DNA of 64,000 nucleotides from CALBPI01 sp039821605 (GCA_039821605.1 JBCBNV010000003.1:531278-595277); one strand, 5' to 3'. Counted from the first letter of the stretch, positions 18,500 to 28,230 are shown. Made by a program: numbers and translations. The notes: a model not told the origin generated them from the sequence alone.

Positions 18500-21400
18500 T
18501 CACTCGCCACCACCAAAGCGGTAGGTACCGCGAAGGGTGTAGAAGCGACCGACATTGTCGTAGATACCTGAGGCACCACCATTGCCAAACAGCGGCGTGG
18601 GCGGATCCTCGTCAGTGACGTTATCCATCAGCAGGCTGAGCTCGAGACCAAAGTCGAACTGGTACGTCGCACCCAGATCCACGTAGAGCACATCATCCAC
18701 AATGGGAATGCTCGACACGTCGGGGTTCGGGTCGTTGTTCGTATCCGAGCCGAGCAGCAGCTCCTGCTCTTCACGGTACATCTCATCGATCCAACGCAGC
18801 TGCAGGAACGCCGACCAGTTGTCGAAGTTCAGCTGACCGCGGTAGTTGAGCTGCAGACGCGGGTCGCCCAGCTCGCCTTCGATGTCGTCCACGTCGTCAT
18901 CCGAGTCCAGCAGGAAACGACGGCGGTCCAGGTAGGAACCCACCAGGCGGTTCTGCAGCGTCGCGAAGCCGACGTTGACCGTGTAATCCAGCTCCATGTC
19001 CACGCCGTTGGTTTCCAACGTGTTCAGGTTGAGCGGGAAGCGGTTGACCAACGTGATGTTGCCGACGTTATCGCGTGTTACGAGACCGCAGAACTGGTTG
19101 TTGATACCACCCGGATCATCCACACAGCGATCGAGGATTGCCTGCGTACCCGTGAGGGCAATGGCGTCCGAAATCTCGATGTCGTAGAAATCGACCGCAA
19201 TGCGCAGGCCGTCCACGAAGCTTGGTGTGTAGACAAAGCCCCAGGTCAGCGTGTCGGCTTCTTCCTCGCCGATCTGCTCGTTACCGCCCTGCAGCAACTG
19301 GACACTTTCCTCGTCAAGCGAGTCAAAGTTCAAAGGATCGGCAATGCCCAGCGCCTGACAGTTGGCGATGCGGACCGCTTGTCCGTTGCGACCTTCATCG
19401 ATGTTCTGCATGTCACAGGGGTCATCGATATTGGCAAAGCTCTCGCCGGCCGGTGCAAACAGATCGTCGATGGTCGGTGCGCGAAGCGCCCGGCCCGTGC
19501 TTACGCGAACACGCAGATCTTCGATCGGCCGCCAGTTCAGGCGGGCTTCCCACGTCGTGGCGTTGCCAATCGTCGAGTAGTCCGAGAACCGAACCGCACC
19601 TTCGAGTGACAGGTCCTGGGCAAACGGTGCGTCGCGCAGCAGCGGCACACCCACTTCGCCAAAGAACTCTGTGACATCGAATTCACCGTTCGTATCGGCC
19701 AACGCGTTGAAGAACGTCGGCACGGTCTGCGAGAAGGTATCGCCGTTCGTGTTGCTCTGCTCTTCGCGGTACTCGAAGCCGGCTACGGCAGCGATCGGAC
19801 CCGCCCAGCCGTCAAGAAGCTCGGGATTCGACAGCGATGCCGCGAACTGCGTCTGCTGCACTTCCGACGTCGAGAGTGCCGTGGTGTTCACGAAGTCACG
19901 TGCTTCCTGCGACATCTGGTTGAAGCCGACGACGTTGATCGGCACACAGCCGACGTAGCCGAGCTCCGAGAACCCGCTGTCGGTACCCTGCGCTTCCTGC
20001 AATGTCGAGCGGCACACGATGTCACCGGCCTGCGCTTGCGGGTTGAGACCCGAATCGCGCAGATCAGTGGCGCCCTGTGCGTCGATGAACACGGCATCCT
20101 GTGCGGCAGCCCAACGCTCGTCGATACGGTTGTTGAGGTTCACACGCTCAATCGCCGTACGCCCGTAGTTGGCAAACACGTCGTAGTTGAAGTTGCTTGT
20201 ACCGATGGCGCCACGGAAGCCCGTGACGATGCGGAAGGTTTCGCGCGTGTTCTCTTCCTGGCGCAGACCCAGGTCAACGTTGAATCGACGCAAATCTGTC
20301 GACGTGACGCCCGCGGCATCCATCGCTGCCCCCAGCGACGGTGTCACGAAGGCGTTGTCACGCTGGATGATGACCGGCGCGCCAAAGTCGAAGCTGGGCT
20401 GACCCTGCTGGTTACCCTGAACATTCGAGTACTTCGTCTCAAGGAACCACTCGACACCGTAGTCCAGGTCGTAGGTGAAGTTGGCATCGAGCGTGTAGCG
20501 CTGGAAGCCGGCCTGCAACGTCTGGAAGCTGTCGAGATCGAGGAATGGGCAGTTGGCGCCGCCACACTCGAGGCCGTCGAGGAACTCGAACGAGCTTTGA
20601 TCGAGCGGCACGAACGTCCCGTCGTCGGCGAGCTGGCCGTTGAGGCCCAGCGACGTGCCCGCGTTCGAGATGGCCCAGAAACCCTGGTTCGGTACAAAGA
20701 TGTTGTCGGGGATACCATCATCGATTTGGAAGCCATTGGCGTCCGTCGTATCGCCGTCAAGCGGGTTGGCGACCTCACCAATCGACGAGAGGAACGCGCC
20801 GCCGCGTTCGCCAGCCGTGAGCAGGTCCTGCTCGGCATATCCCAGTGAGACAATGGCGTTTCCTCGACCTTCAGAGAAGTTCTGGCCGAATGTCAGTGAC
20901 ACGTCGGAACGACCGAAGCCCGAGTCACCTGCGTCACCGATCGAGCCGCGCAGCGCGACACCCTCAAAGTCGTCCTTGAGGATGAAGTTGACGACACCCG
21001 CCACTGCATCGGCGCCGTAAACAGCCGAGTTCGCGCCGGTGATGATCTCAACGCGTTCGATCATGTCCGTCGGAATGCTGTTGACGTCGACGGTTTGCGC
21101 ACCGTCACTGGCTGACACGTGGCGACGACCGTTGACGAGCACCAACGTGCGCGCCGTGCCCAGACCGCGCAGGTCGAGCTGCCCGATACCGGCGGTGCCG
21201 ATGAAGCGCGCCGAGTTATTCAAGCCAAACGTCGTGCGCAGCTGCGGCAGTTCGTTGAGCAAATCACCAATCGCCGGTGAAGCGTTTATGGCGAGGTCGT
21301 CGGCACTGATGACGGTGACGGGGGACGGTGTGTCGAAGCCCGAACGTTCGAGACGCGAGCCGGTTACCGTGATCTCGTCGAGCACGATCTCCCCGGAATC

Positions 21401-21520
21401 CTCGTCGTCACTGGTTTGGGCCCACGCACCTTGCGACGTGGCAAGCAGTCCCAACACGAAAGGCGCCGCAACCCAGGTTCTCACCCGTGTTGACTGGCGC
21501 CGTAGATCTCCTGATCTCAT
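18500..21520 (-). CDS. TonB-dependent outer-membrane receptor
   Basis: About 1006 residues. A long signal sequence (cleavage probably after QGAWA) precedes a plug domain with the TonB-box-like segment IVLDEITVTGSRL, then VLVNGRRHVSA, RVEIITGANSAVYGADAVAG, and a beta-barrel ending in a TLRGTYRFGG strand. Such receptors import ligands such as siderophores, peptides or glycans with TonB energy; the ligand is not evident, though size and the ITVTGSRL start resemble the large receptors of Xanthomonadales-like bacteria. The start at 21520 has GGGAGAA upstream; an in-frame ATG at 21547 would place that site inside the gene. A divergent AraC-type regulator suggests substrate-dependent control. Confidence 0.95.
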   Translation of the reverse strand: MRSGDLRRQSTRVRTWVAAPFVLGLLATSQGAWAQTSDDEDSGEIVLDEITVTGSRLERSGFDTPSPVTVISADDLAINASPAIGDLLNELPQLRTTFGLNNSARFIGTAGIGQLDLRGLGTARTLVLVNGRRHVSASDGAQTVDVNSIPTDMIERVEIITGANSAVYGADAVAGVVNFILKDDFEGVALRGSIGDAGDSGFGRSDVSLTFGQNFSEGRGNAIVSLGYAEQDLLTAGERGGAFLSSIGEVANPLDGDTTDANGFQIDDGIPDNIFVPNQGFWAISNAGTSLGLNGQLADDGTFVPLDQSSFEFLDGLECGGANCPFLDLDSFQTLQAGFQRYTLDANFTYDLDYGVEWFLETKYSNVQGNQQGQPSFDFGAPVIIQRDNAFVTPSLGAAMDAAGVTSTDLRRFNVDLGLRQEENTRETFRIVTGFRGAIGTSNFNYDVFANYGRTAIERVNLNNRIDERWAAAQDAVFIDAQGATDLRDSGLNPQAQAGDIVCRSTLQEAQGTDSGFSELGYVGCVPINVVGFNQMSQEARDFVNTTALSTSEVQQTQFAASLSNPELLDGWAGPIAAVAGFEYREEQSNTNGDTFSQTVPTFFNALADTNGEFDVTEFFGEVGVPLLRDAPFAQDLSLEGAVRFSDYSTIGNATTWEARLNWRPIEDLRVRVSTGRALRAPTIDDLFAPAGESFANIDDPCDMQNIDEGRNGQAVRIANCQALGIADPLNFDSLDEESVQLLQGGNEQIGEEEADTLTWGFVYTPSFVDGLRIAVDFYDIEISDAIALTGTQAILDRCVDDPGGINNQFCGLVTRDNVGNITLVNRFPLNLNTLETNGVDMELDYTVNVGFATLQNRLVGSYLDRRRFLLDSDDDVDDIEGELGDPRLQLNYRGQLNFDNWSAFLQLRWIDEMYREEQELLLGSDTNNDPNPDVSSIPIVDDVLYVDLGATYQFDFGLELSLLMDNVTDEDPPTPLFGNGGASGIYDNVGRFYTLRGTYRFGGGE

Positions 21521-21960
21521 CTGATTCTCCCAGCTGGTTATAGCCATGCCGGCCCGTTTGGCCGGTTACACGCAGCGAACTCGCTGCTTCCTTGCACTGC
21601 CCCCTCGAACGTGTCGGAGCATCTGGGCTCCGATTCAGAATCTCATTTCTGTTGTTTTTTAGTTACAAACAACGTCTATATGTGGTGTTTTTGTCGCCTC
21701 TTTAGACCTTGTGAGTTCAATGTTTCACGAGAGTTCCGTGAATTTGTGATGTTTTTTAGCGACAGAAATGTCTCCCAATTAGGTCAAATCAACAATTTGG
21801 CGAGCCGGGCGCGCTCGACCTGTGTTCACTTAGCGACGAACTTTCAATCGCTTAGGCGCAGCACAGCCGGTTTTGCGTGATGAAATGCACCGGCGCGAAT
21901 AAAATTGTGGGTATGGGGCTGATCTCGTCTTTGTTCGTGCACAAAGTCGTTGGCGTTGCG
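21521..21960. promoter_or_regulatory. AT-rich divergent promoter region between TonB receptor and AraC regulator
   Basis: This stretch is much richer in A and T than the flanking genes and has no convincing gene. It contains a dyad at 21724-21742, TTCACG and CGTGAA separated by 7 bp, that could bind a dimeric regulator. Several poly-T and TTGTGA-like stretches could form promoters in both directions. The AraC-type protein encoded on the right is the natural candidate to act here. Confidence 0.5.
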
Positions 21961-22926
21961 ATGGCATCGACGCCACACGACGACCGACGTCGGCGCGCGC
22001 TGTTCGAGGCCGTCGCGGTCGACCCGGATGCACCACTGGATCCTCGACTCATGGTTGAGGACTCGGCCTACTACGCCTTGTGCGAACGCGTGGTCCGCGA
22101 GGACCCGCACGGCGCTTCCGTGACGTTGCGCATCGGCGGGTCGATGCGCTGCGACGACTACGGCGCCTTCGGACTGGCCTGGAAGACCGCCGTCGACCTG
22201 CGCAGCTCCTATCAACGCGCCGAACGCTACGGCGTCGTGCTCACCAGCGTTTCCCGGTATGCACTCGTCACAGAGGACGGCCGGCACTACATGGAATTGC
22301 GACGCGACGGTGAGCGCCGACTCGGCATGCGCCTCTCCAACGAGCAGACGCTTGCCGCGATCACGCAAATCAGTCGCGAAGTCAGCGGACCCGAGTTTTC
22401 TCCGGATGCCTTGCATTTCAAACATCCGCCACCGAGCGACACCTCAGCGCATGAAGACTGGTTTGGTTGCCCCGTTCACTTCAACGCGCCGCGCGACGCG
22501 CTTGAGGTCTCGGAGACGGCACTCGCGACGCTCAATCGACTAGGGGATGCCAGCGTGTCGGACTTTTTCGAGGCTCATCTGAAGAAGACGCTGGGCGACC
22601 TTATTGACGACAGTGCATTGGCCAAGCGGGTCCGCATCGAGGTGTCGCAGGCATTGAGCGACGGCGTGCCAACGCTCTCTGATGTCGCGGGCGGGCTCGG
22701 CATGAGCGCACGGACGTTGCAGCGGCGCCTTGCCGAGCAAGGCCATGCTTACCAGGACCTCGTGGATGCCGCGCGCCGCGAACTGTCCGAGCGGCTCCTG
22801 CGCGACACGGACTACGCGCTCGCAGAGATCGCCTTCCTCACGGGCTTTTCGGAACAGAGCGCGTTTACGCGAGCCTTCAAGCGCTGGGGCGGACAAACGC
22901 CGCGTTCGTTTCGACTCAAGGCCTGA
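21961..22926 (+). CDS. AraC-family transcriptional regulator
   Basis: About 321 residues from the preferred start at 21961; earlier in-frame ATGs (21877, 21913) are possible. The N-terminal two-thirds resemble the arabinose-binding-like (PF12625) sensor domain of OruR/ArgR-type AraC proteins: DSAYYALCERVV, FGLAWKTAVDLR, RYALVTEDG. The C-terminal 100 residues hold two helix-turn-helix motifs (LSDVAGGLGMSARTLQRRLA and LAEIAFLTGFSEQSAFTRAF) and end in RWGGQTPRSFR, as expected. It is transcribed away from the TonB receptor gene and probably controls it. A REP cluster follows directly. Confidence 0.9.
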   Translation: MASTPHDDRRRRALFEAVAVDPDAPLDPRLMVEDSAYYALCERVVREDPHGASVTLRIGGSMRCDDYGAFGLAWKTAVDLRSSYQRAERYGVVLTSVSRYALVTEDGRHYMELRRDGERRLGMRLSNEQTLAAITQISREVSGPEFSPDALHFKHPPPSDTSAHEDWFGCPVHFNAPRDALEVSETALATLNRLGDASVSDFFEAHLKKTLGDLIDDSALAKRVRIEVSQALSDGVPTLSDVAGGLGMSARTLQRRLAEQGHAYQDLVDAARRELSERLLRDTDYALAEIAFLTGFSEQSAFTRAFKRWGGQTPRSFRLKA

Positions 22927-22940
22927 GTCGCCGCCCCTAC

Positions 22941-23121
22941 GTCATTGCGAGGCCGCGTAGACAAACCTAGTCATTGCGAGGCCGCGTAGACATCCCTAGT
23001 CATTGCGAGGCCGCGTAGCGGCCGCGGCAATCTGGTTCAGGTCACGATGTCGGTGGGAGATTGCCGCGGCCGCTACGCGGCCTCGCAATGACGGGGTCTG
23101 GGCGCGCGGCCTCGCAATGAC
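22941..23121. repeat. REP-like palindromic element cluster A
   Basis: Three copies of GTCATTGCGAGGCCGCGTAG start at 22941, 22970 and 22999, exactly 29 bp apart. The third continues into GCGGCCGCGGCAATCT, completing a REP unit. An inverted complete unit follows at 23058-23092 (AGATTGCCGCGGCCGC to CGCAATGAC) and a further inverted partial unit at about 23104-23121. Paired, the units can form a long stem-loop between the AraC and NmrA-like genes. The same head (GTCATTGCGAG) and tail (GCAATCT) recur at 28665, 30766 and 63541. Confidence 0.9.
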
Positions 23122-23242
23122 GTAGAGCTGCAACGACTGGATTTGGCGTGCAGCGTCAAAACTCTGGCACGCAGCGTCAAGAGCGCCACGCACCATCTTG
23201 CGAACCTGAGCTTGCCCAAAGCAATTCACAACTGAGCAAGCC

Positions 23243-24097
23243 ATGACAACCGACACGCACCCCTCAGACACCACAGGACTGACACTCGTCATCGGTGGCA
23301 CCGGAAAGACCGGCCGCCGCGTCGTCGAGCGACTACAGGCGCGCGGCCTCCCCGTTCGCATCGGTTCGCGTTCGGCGGTGCCGGCTTTCGACTGGCACAA
23401 CGAGGCCGGCTGGGACGCCGCCCTTGCGGATGTCGAGTCGATCTACATCACCTACACGCCCGACCTTGCGATCCCCGGCGCAACCGATGCCATTCGTGCA
23501 CTGGTCACGCGCGCAAGACGTAGCGGCGTCAAGCGCGCGGTGATCCTCTCTGGACGCGGCGAAGCCGAAGCGCAAGCCTGTGAGCAGATCGTCATGGCGT
23601 CCGGCCTCGAATGGACGGTCGTCCGGGCAAGCTGGTTCAACCAGAACTTCTCCGAAGGCGCCTTCATCGAAATGGTCCACGCCGGCGAAATCGCATTGCC
23701 GGCAGGCGACGTAACCGAGCCGTTCGTCGACGCGAACGACATCGCCGATGTGGCGGTTGCGGCGTTGACCGAAACCGGCCACGACGGCGAGGTCTACGAA
23801 GTTACGGGGCCACGGCTCATGACCTTCCAGGACATTGCCACCGAGCTCTCGCGCGCCACGGGCCGGGAGATTCGCTATACGAAGATTCCACACGACGCCT
23901 TCATCGACGGTGTCGCCGCATCGGGCGCGCCCAGGGACGTCGTCTGGATCATGGACTACCTGTTCACCACCGTTCTCGATGGCCACAACGCCTATCTGAC
24001 CGATGGCGTCCAACGCGCGCTGGGCCGCGCCCCGCGCGACTTCGCCGACTACGCGCAAGCAGTGGCGGCGACGGGCGTCTGGGAGGTTGCGGCGTGA
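23243..24097 (+). CDS. NmrA-like NAD(P)-binding protein (atypical SDR)
   Basis: A 284-residue Rossmann-fold protein. The nucleotide-binding loop VIGGTGKTGRRVVERL lies at about residues 12-28, followed by a second strand with RIGSRS and the atypical-SDR segment VVRASWFNQNFSEG. It lacks the Tyr-x-x-x-Lys pair of classical dehydrogenases, as is usual for NmrA/TMR-type quinone-reductase-like proteins. It probably binds NAD(P)(H) as sensor or reductase. Its stop overlaps the GTG start of the DUF1772 gene (GTGA), so the two are translationally coupled. A REP cluster lies just upstream. Confidence 0.88.
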   Translation: MTTDTHPSDTTGLTLVIGGTGKTGRRVVERLQARGLPVRIGSRSAVPAFDWHNEAGWDAALADVESIYITYTPDLAIPGATDAIRALVTRARRSGVKRAVILSGRGEAEAQACEQIVMASGLEWTVVRASWFNQNFSEGAFIEMVHAGEIALPAGDVTEPFVDANDIADVAVAALTETGHDGEVYEVTGPRLMTFQDIATELSRATGREIRYTKIPHDAFIDGVAASGAPRDVVWIMDYLFTTVLDGHNAYLTDGVQRALGRAPRDFADYAQAVAATGVWEVAA

Positions 24098-24573
24098 GTG
24101 GCTGGGCACTCTACGGCTGCCTTGGGCTCGGGTTCGCGAGCGCCCTGGTCGCCGGCGTGTTTCAGTCCTTCTCGGACTTTGTCATGGCGGGTCTGGCAAG
24201 AGCCAGGCCCGCCGGGGGCATCGAGTCCATGCAGCAACTGAACCAGACCGTGATGCACTCGGTATTCCTGACGACGTTTCTGTTCCTCGTCCCCCTGACG
24301 ACGGCGTTTGCCGTCTACAGCTTTGTCGCGCTGACAGGTCCGGCCCGACTGCTGATCATCGCGGCGGCGGCGCTCTACGTCACGAGCGTGTTCCTCGTGA
24401 CGATGTTCGGCAATGTGCCCATGAACAACCGGCTCGCGGCATTGGCGCACGACAGTGACGCCGCTCGCGAATACTGGCAGCGCTACACGACGAACTGGAC
24501 GCGTTGGAACCACATCAGGACACTGGGCGCGGCAGCCACCGCAGCGTTGTATCTGCTCGCCATTACACAGTGA
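24094..24573 (+). CDS. DUF1772 (anthrone oxygenase-like) membrane protein
   Basis: About 160 residues from a GTG at 24094 that overlaps the preceding stop; GGGAGG lies 7 bp upstream and decides the start. Four hydrophobic segments, the early SFSDFVMAGL, MQQLNQTVMHSVFL, the VTMFGNVPMNNRLA segment and the final WTRWNHIRTLGA match the DUF1772 family, which includes fungal anthrone oxygenases. In bacteria these small membrane proteins often sit beside NmrA-like proteins, as here. Catalytic function in bacteria is not established. Confidence 0.85.
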   Translation: MSGWALYGCLGLGFASALVAGVFQSFSDFVMAGLARARPAGGIESMQQLNQTVMHSVFLTTFLFLVPLTTAFAVYSFVALTGPARLLIIAAAALYVTSVFLVTMFGNVPMNNRLAALAHDSDAAREYWQRYTTNWTRWNHIRTLGAAATAALYLLAITQ

Positions 24574-24681
24574 TGGTCATGCTGCGCTGCGCCAACCCAG
24601 CCGTGCGCTGCGTTGCGCGTGCTGCCCGCCCGCAAAGCTGGCATAGTCCCATGAAATAACGAAAAACAATCGAGGGGCGGT

Positions 24682-26454
24682 ATGGGATACAAGGCCTTCA
24701 TCAGCTACAGCCATGCTGATGCGCAATGGGCGAACTGGATCCAGCGAGCGATCGAGCGCTACCGGGTGCCCGCCAAGCTCGTCGACAAGCACGGACTCAC
24801 CGCCAACCGACTGGGCTCGGTCTTCCTCGACCGCGAGGAACTCTCGTCGTCGTCGAGTCTGAGCACCGTCATTCAATCAGCACTTGAGGACTCGGAAAAC
24901 CTCATCCTCGTCTGCTCGCCTTCCGCGGCTGCTTCGAAGTGGGTCAACGAAGAGGTCAAGACCTTCAAGTCACTCGGCCGCGGTGATCGCATCTTCTGCC
25001 TTATCGTCGACGGCGACGACGGCACCTACTTCCCGCCCGCACTTGTCGATGACGAGCCTCTGGGCGTCGACGTGCGACCCAACGCGGACGGCAAAGCCAA
25101 TGCCAAGCTCAAGATGGTCGCGAGCTTGCTCGACGTTCCGTTTGCCAGTCTCAAGGACCGCGAGCAGCGTCGACGCACCCAACTGTTCGCTACCGCAACG
25201 GCGGCAGCCGTTGTCGTCTCGGGAATCATGACGGCGTTGGCCATCAATGCGGTCATCGCGGGTCGTGAAGCCGACCGAAGCCGGATCGTCGCGACCGAAG
25301 CGCTCGAGGACGCTGAGGCCGTCGCAGAATTCCTGGCAACGATGCTCGTGGAAATTGACCCCGAAGCCATGGGCGCGACCATCGTCGAAGGTGTTCAGGG
25401 CGGCGACGCCACGGTCTCGCTGCCGCCCGACTTCAACAGCACGGACCTCGCACGCCAATTGCTCGACGAACACGTGCTCGCGAAGGCAACGATGGCGGTC
25501 GAATCGCAATTCGCGGAGCGCCCGAGCATTGGCGGCAGACTGGGCGGCGCGCTTGGCGCCAGCTATCACGCAATCGGGCTCTACGAACAGGCCACCGCGC
25601 GCTACCAAACCGCCCTCGAGCTCAACAGGAGCGAGTTTGGCGAGGCAGATCCGCGCACGGTCTCCGCCGAATCCGGGCTGGGCATGAGCTTACTCTATGG
25701 GGGTCAACTCGACGCGTCTGTTGCCGCCTTTGAGAACGCCGCCCGGGTCGGCCGCGAATCGCTGGGCCCGCGCCACGATGAAACACTGTCGGCCATGAAC
25801 GGGCTCGCAATGGCCTACACGGACGTCGACCGTCTCGAGGAAGCGCGTGACCTGCTCGAGGAAACCAGCGAGTACATGCTCGAGCTGCGGGGTCGCGAAG
25901 ACCCCTACACGATGGACGTGCGCGCCAACCTCGGTTGGACGCTGTATCAGCTCAAGGATTTTGAGCGCGCGGAACCCATCACACGGGACGTGTACGAGTT
26001 GCGTACACGCATTCTCGGCCCCGACGCTTACGAGACCCTGTCGACGCTCAACAACCTCGCACTGATCTACGGCGCGACGGGCCGCTTCGAAGAAGCCGAA
26101 GCGGCGCACCGCCAGGAGTGGGAAACCAGTCAACGTGTCCTGGGCAAGGACCATCCGGAAGTTCTCATTTCCATGTTGAATCTCGGACGCGTCATGTCCC
26201 GGCAGGGCAAGAACGACGATGCGGACGGCCTGTTGACCGACGCGCTTGAGCGGGCAGATCGCGTCCTGCCGCCCGTGCACCCGCTGCTTGCGGCAATCAC
26301 AACGGCGTGCGGGGAAGTCGCCATGGCCAAAGGTGATCGCGAGAAGGCACTAGCGCTGCTGCTGCGCACACAGTCGATCTATGAGCAGATCTTCCCGCCC
26401 GGACATCCGCGCTTCGACCGGCTGCAGGAACTCCTGGCCGAGGCGCGAGGCTGA
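24682..26454 (+). CDS. TIR domain - transmembrane - TPR protein
   Basis: A 590-residue protein. Residues 1-135 form a TIR domain (KAFISYSHADAQWANWI, FLDREELSSSSSL, LILVCSPSAAASKWVNEEV). By comparison with SARM1, the catalytic Glu of NAD-cleaving TIRs corresponds to Glu52 in DREEL, so NADase or cyclase activity is possible. One membrane segment lies at about 168-193. Residues about 270-560 hold tandem repeats of roughly 42 residues of the kinesin-light-chain TPR type, for example YEQATARYQTAL and RFEEAEAAHRQEW. The TIR domain would be cytoplasmic; with a single membrane span the TPRs would be outside it. A SLOG-like gene follows after 27 bp on the same strand, suggesting a sensor/signal-producer paired with a receptor. 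The start is preceded by GAGGGG. Confidence 0.88.
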   Translation: MGYKAFISYSHADAQWANWIQRAIERYRVPAKLVDKHGLTANRLGSVFLDREELSSSSSLSTVIQSALEDSENLILVCSPSAAASKWVNEEVKTFKSLGRGDRIFCLIVDGDDGTYFPPALVDDEPLGVDVRPNADGKANAKLKMVASLLDVPFASLKDREQRRRTQLFATATAAAVVVSGIMTALAINAVIAGREADRSRIVATEALEDAEAVAEFLATMLVEIDPEAMGATIVEGVQGGDATVSLPPDFNSTDLARQLLDEHVLAKATMAVESQFAERPSIGGRLGGALGASYHAIGLYEQATARYQTALELNRSEFGEADPRTVSAESGLGMSLLYGGQLDASVAAFENAARVGRESLGPRHDETLSAMNGLAMAYTDVDRLEEARDLLEETSEYMLELRGREDPYTMDVRANLGWTLYQLKDFERAEPITRDVYELRTRILGPDAYETLSTLNNLALIYGATGRFEEAEAAHRQEWETSQRVLGKDHPEVLISMLNLGRVMSRQGKNDDADGLLTDALERADRVLPPVHPLLAAITTACGEVAMAKGDREKALALLLRTQSIYEQIFPPGHPRFDRLQELLAEARG

Positions 26455-26481
26455 TCGTCCACATCAGCATTCATCGCGACG

Positions 26482-28230
26482 ATGACTGACATCGCGTCGG
26501 CGCCGCCGCGACTCCCCCTGCACGTCGCCGTGACCGGGCACCGCGATCTTGTTGCCGGCGAACGCGACGGCATCAAGGCCGCCATCACGAACTGTATTAG
26601 CGAACTCTCTGAGCGTTACCCCGAGCGCGAAGTTGTCATCATGTCGGCGCTCGCGGCGGGCGCCGATCAGCTCTCCGCGGATGCGGCCCGGGAGGCCGGC
26701 TGCCGCGTGTACGCCGTGCTGCCGATGGACGCCGAGAAGTATCGCGCAGACTTTCAGTCGACTGATGAGCTCAAAGCATTCGAAGATCGCCTGGCGCGCG
26801 CTGACGCGATCATCGAATTGCCCTTCGCAAAGGGCACAACCGAAGCGGCGATCGCGCAAGCGGGCCCCGCCCGCGATACGCAGTACGCACGGCTTGGCGT
26901 CTACCTGGCGGCACACTGCCATGTACTTATCGCGGTGTGGGACGGGAAACCGGCGCAGCACATCGGCGGGACCGGTCACGTCGTACAGTTTCATCACGAT
27001 GACGTGATGCCGGGACACACGGGCACGGTATTCGCGACGCGACAGATGCTCATCGATGACGAGAGCGATCTCGTGTTCCACATCGTGTGCTCACGTGACC
27101 GCGACAACGGTGCGCCGGCCGCCGGGCTCGAACCGCTCGAAACCGCCTGGTTCACCAAGGACGCCGACCAACCGCGCAGCCCGACCCTGCCGCAGCAGCA
27201 CCTGGACATCTTTGCCAACAGTGCGACGTTTTCTCGCGATGTGGCGCGTGAACACGCCTACATCCAGCGACACGCTCATCCGCTCGCCGATCCGGCGGCA
27301 CTCGAGACGCTGCCCGCTGGCGCCGCTGACATCGACTACTGGCACCGCGCCGCCGACGCACTGGCCACCCTTTATCAGCGCAAGGTGATTCGAACGCTCA
27401 AAGCTACTCATGCGCTGGCGTTTCTCATGGGCGCCTGTTTCATCCTCTACGCTGATGTACAGACCGAGCGCCTGTTCATGCTGGGCTTCCTGGGCCTGTT
27501 CGGACTTGCCATCACACTCGGACTGACGGCGAAACGCGGTGACTGGGCACGCAAGTACCTCGACTACCGCGCTCTAGCCGAAGGGCTGCGCGTGCAGTTC
27601 TACTGGGCCGTCGCGGGCGTGCGTGACGAAAATGTCTCGCGGTTTACGCACGACAACTTCCTGCGCACGCAAGACCCCTCACTGGGTTGGATCCGCAACG
27701 TCATGCGCGTCGCCGGACTGCAAACCGATGCGCGCCCGGCGGCCGAGATCACACATCTGGAATTCGTCATTCGCGAGTGGATCGGCGACGCACGGTCCGG
27801 TCAGCTCGGCTACTTTGAGCGGCGCGCGAGCGAGCGTACGGCCCGACACCGAATCACGGAGCGACTCGAACGCCTGAGCCTCGCGACGAGCGTCGCGATG
27901 GTGGGTTTCTTCGTCGTTGCGGGTGGCTGGTTACCCGACATCTGGACCGGTGTTTTGCTCGCTGTAATGGGTGCACTACTGCTCGCTTACGGCATTCGCG
28001 AAGGCTACGCCTACGCGGTCGCAGAGAAGGAACTGATCAAGCAGTACACCTTTATGTGGCGACTGTTCGCGAGTGCCGGTGTTCGGCTCAAGGCTACTGA
28101 CAATGACGAAGAAAAGCGTCAGATTCTCCGAGCGCTGGGACGCGCGGCACTCGATGAACACGGCGAGTGGCTCGTCATGCAGCGAAGTCGCTCAGTGGAG
28201 AGCAGCGAAGTCTGGCGCATGAGCAACTGA
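26482..28230 (+). CDS. SLOG-like domain protein with four transmembrane segments
   Basis: A 582-residue protein. The N-terminal part (about 12-155) looks like a Rossmann-type SLOG domain: LHVAVTGHRDL, IMSALAAGADQLSADAAR, then strands with VYAVLPMD and HVLIAVWDG. SLOG domains bind nucleotides or NAD-derived signals; in Thoeris the SLOG part of ThsA reads the product of a TIR protein. The C-terminal half has two membrane pairs (about 309-325 and 331-349; 468-485 and 486-505) joined by a conserved-looking cytoplasmic segment (DWARKYLDYRALAEGLRVQF), reminiscent of SLATT-type pore effectors. It lies 27 bp after the TIR gene. A membrane-disrupting effector gated by a TIR-made nucleotide is the leading inference; a housekeeping sensor is the alternative. 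Confidence 0.72.
   Translation: MTDIASAPPRLPLHVAVTGHRDLVAGERDGIKAAITNCISELSERYPEREVVIMSALAAGADQLSADAAREAGCRVYAVLPMDAEKYRADFQSTDELKAFEDRLARADAIIELPFAKGTTEAAIAQAGPARDTQYARLGVYLAAHCHVLIAVWDGKPAQHIGGTGHVVQFHHDDVMPGHTGTVFATRQMLIDDESDLVFHIVCSRDRDNGAPAAGLEPLETAWFTKDADQPRSPTLPQQHLDIFANSATFSRDVAREHAYIQRHAHPLADPAALETLPAGAADIDYWHRAADALATLYQRKVIRTLKATHALAFLMGACFILYADVQTERLFMLGFLGLFGLAITLGLTAKRGDWARKYLDYRALAEGLRVQFYWAVAGVRDENVSRFTHDNFLRTQDPSLGWIRNVMRVAGLQTDARPAAEITHLEFVIREWIGDARSGQLGYFERRASERTARHRITERLERLSLATSVAMVGFFVVAGGWLPDIWTGVLLAVMGALLLAYGIREGYAYAVAEKELIKQYTFMWRLFASAGVRLKATDNDEEKRQILRALGRAALDEHGEWLVMQRSRSVESSEVWRMSN

Noticed and set aside
22941..23030. Short CRISPR-like array with 29-bp period
   Set aside because: Repeated heads are fragments of the REP unit and there is no independent spacer sequence.
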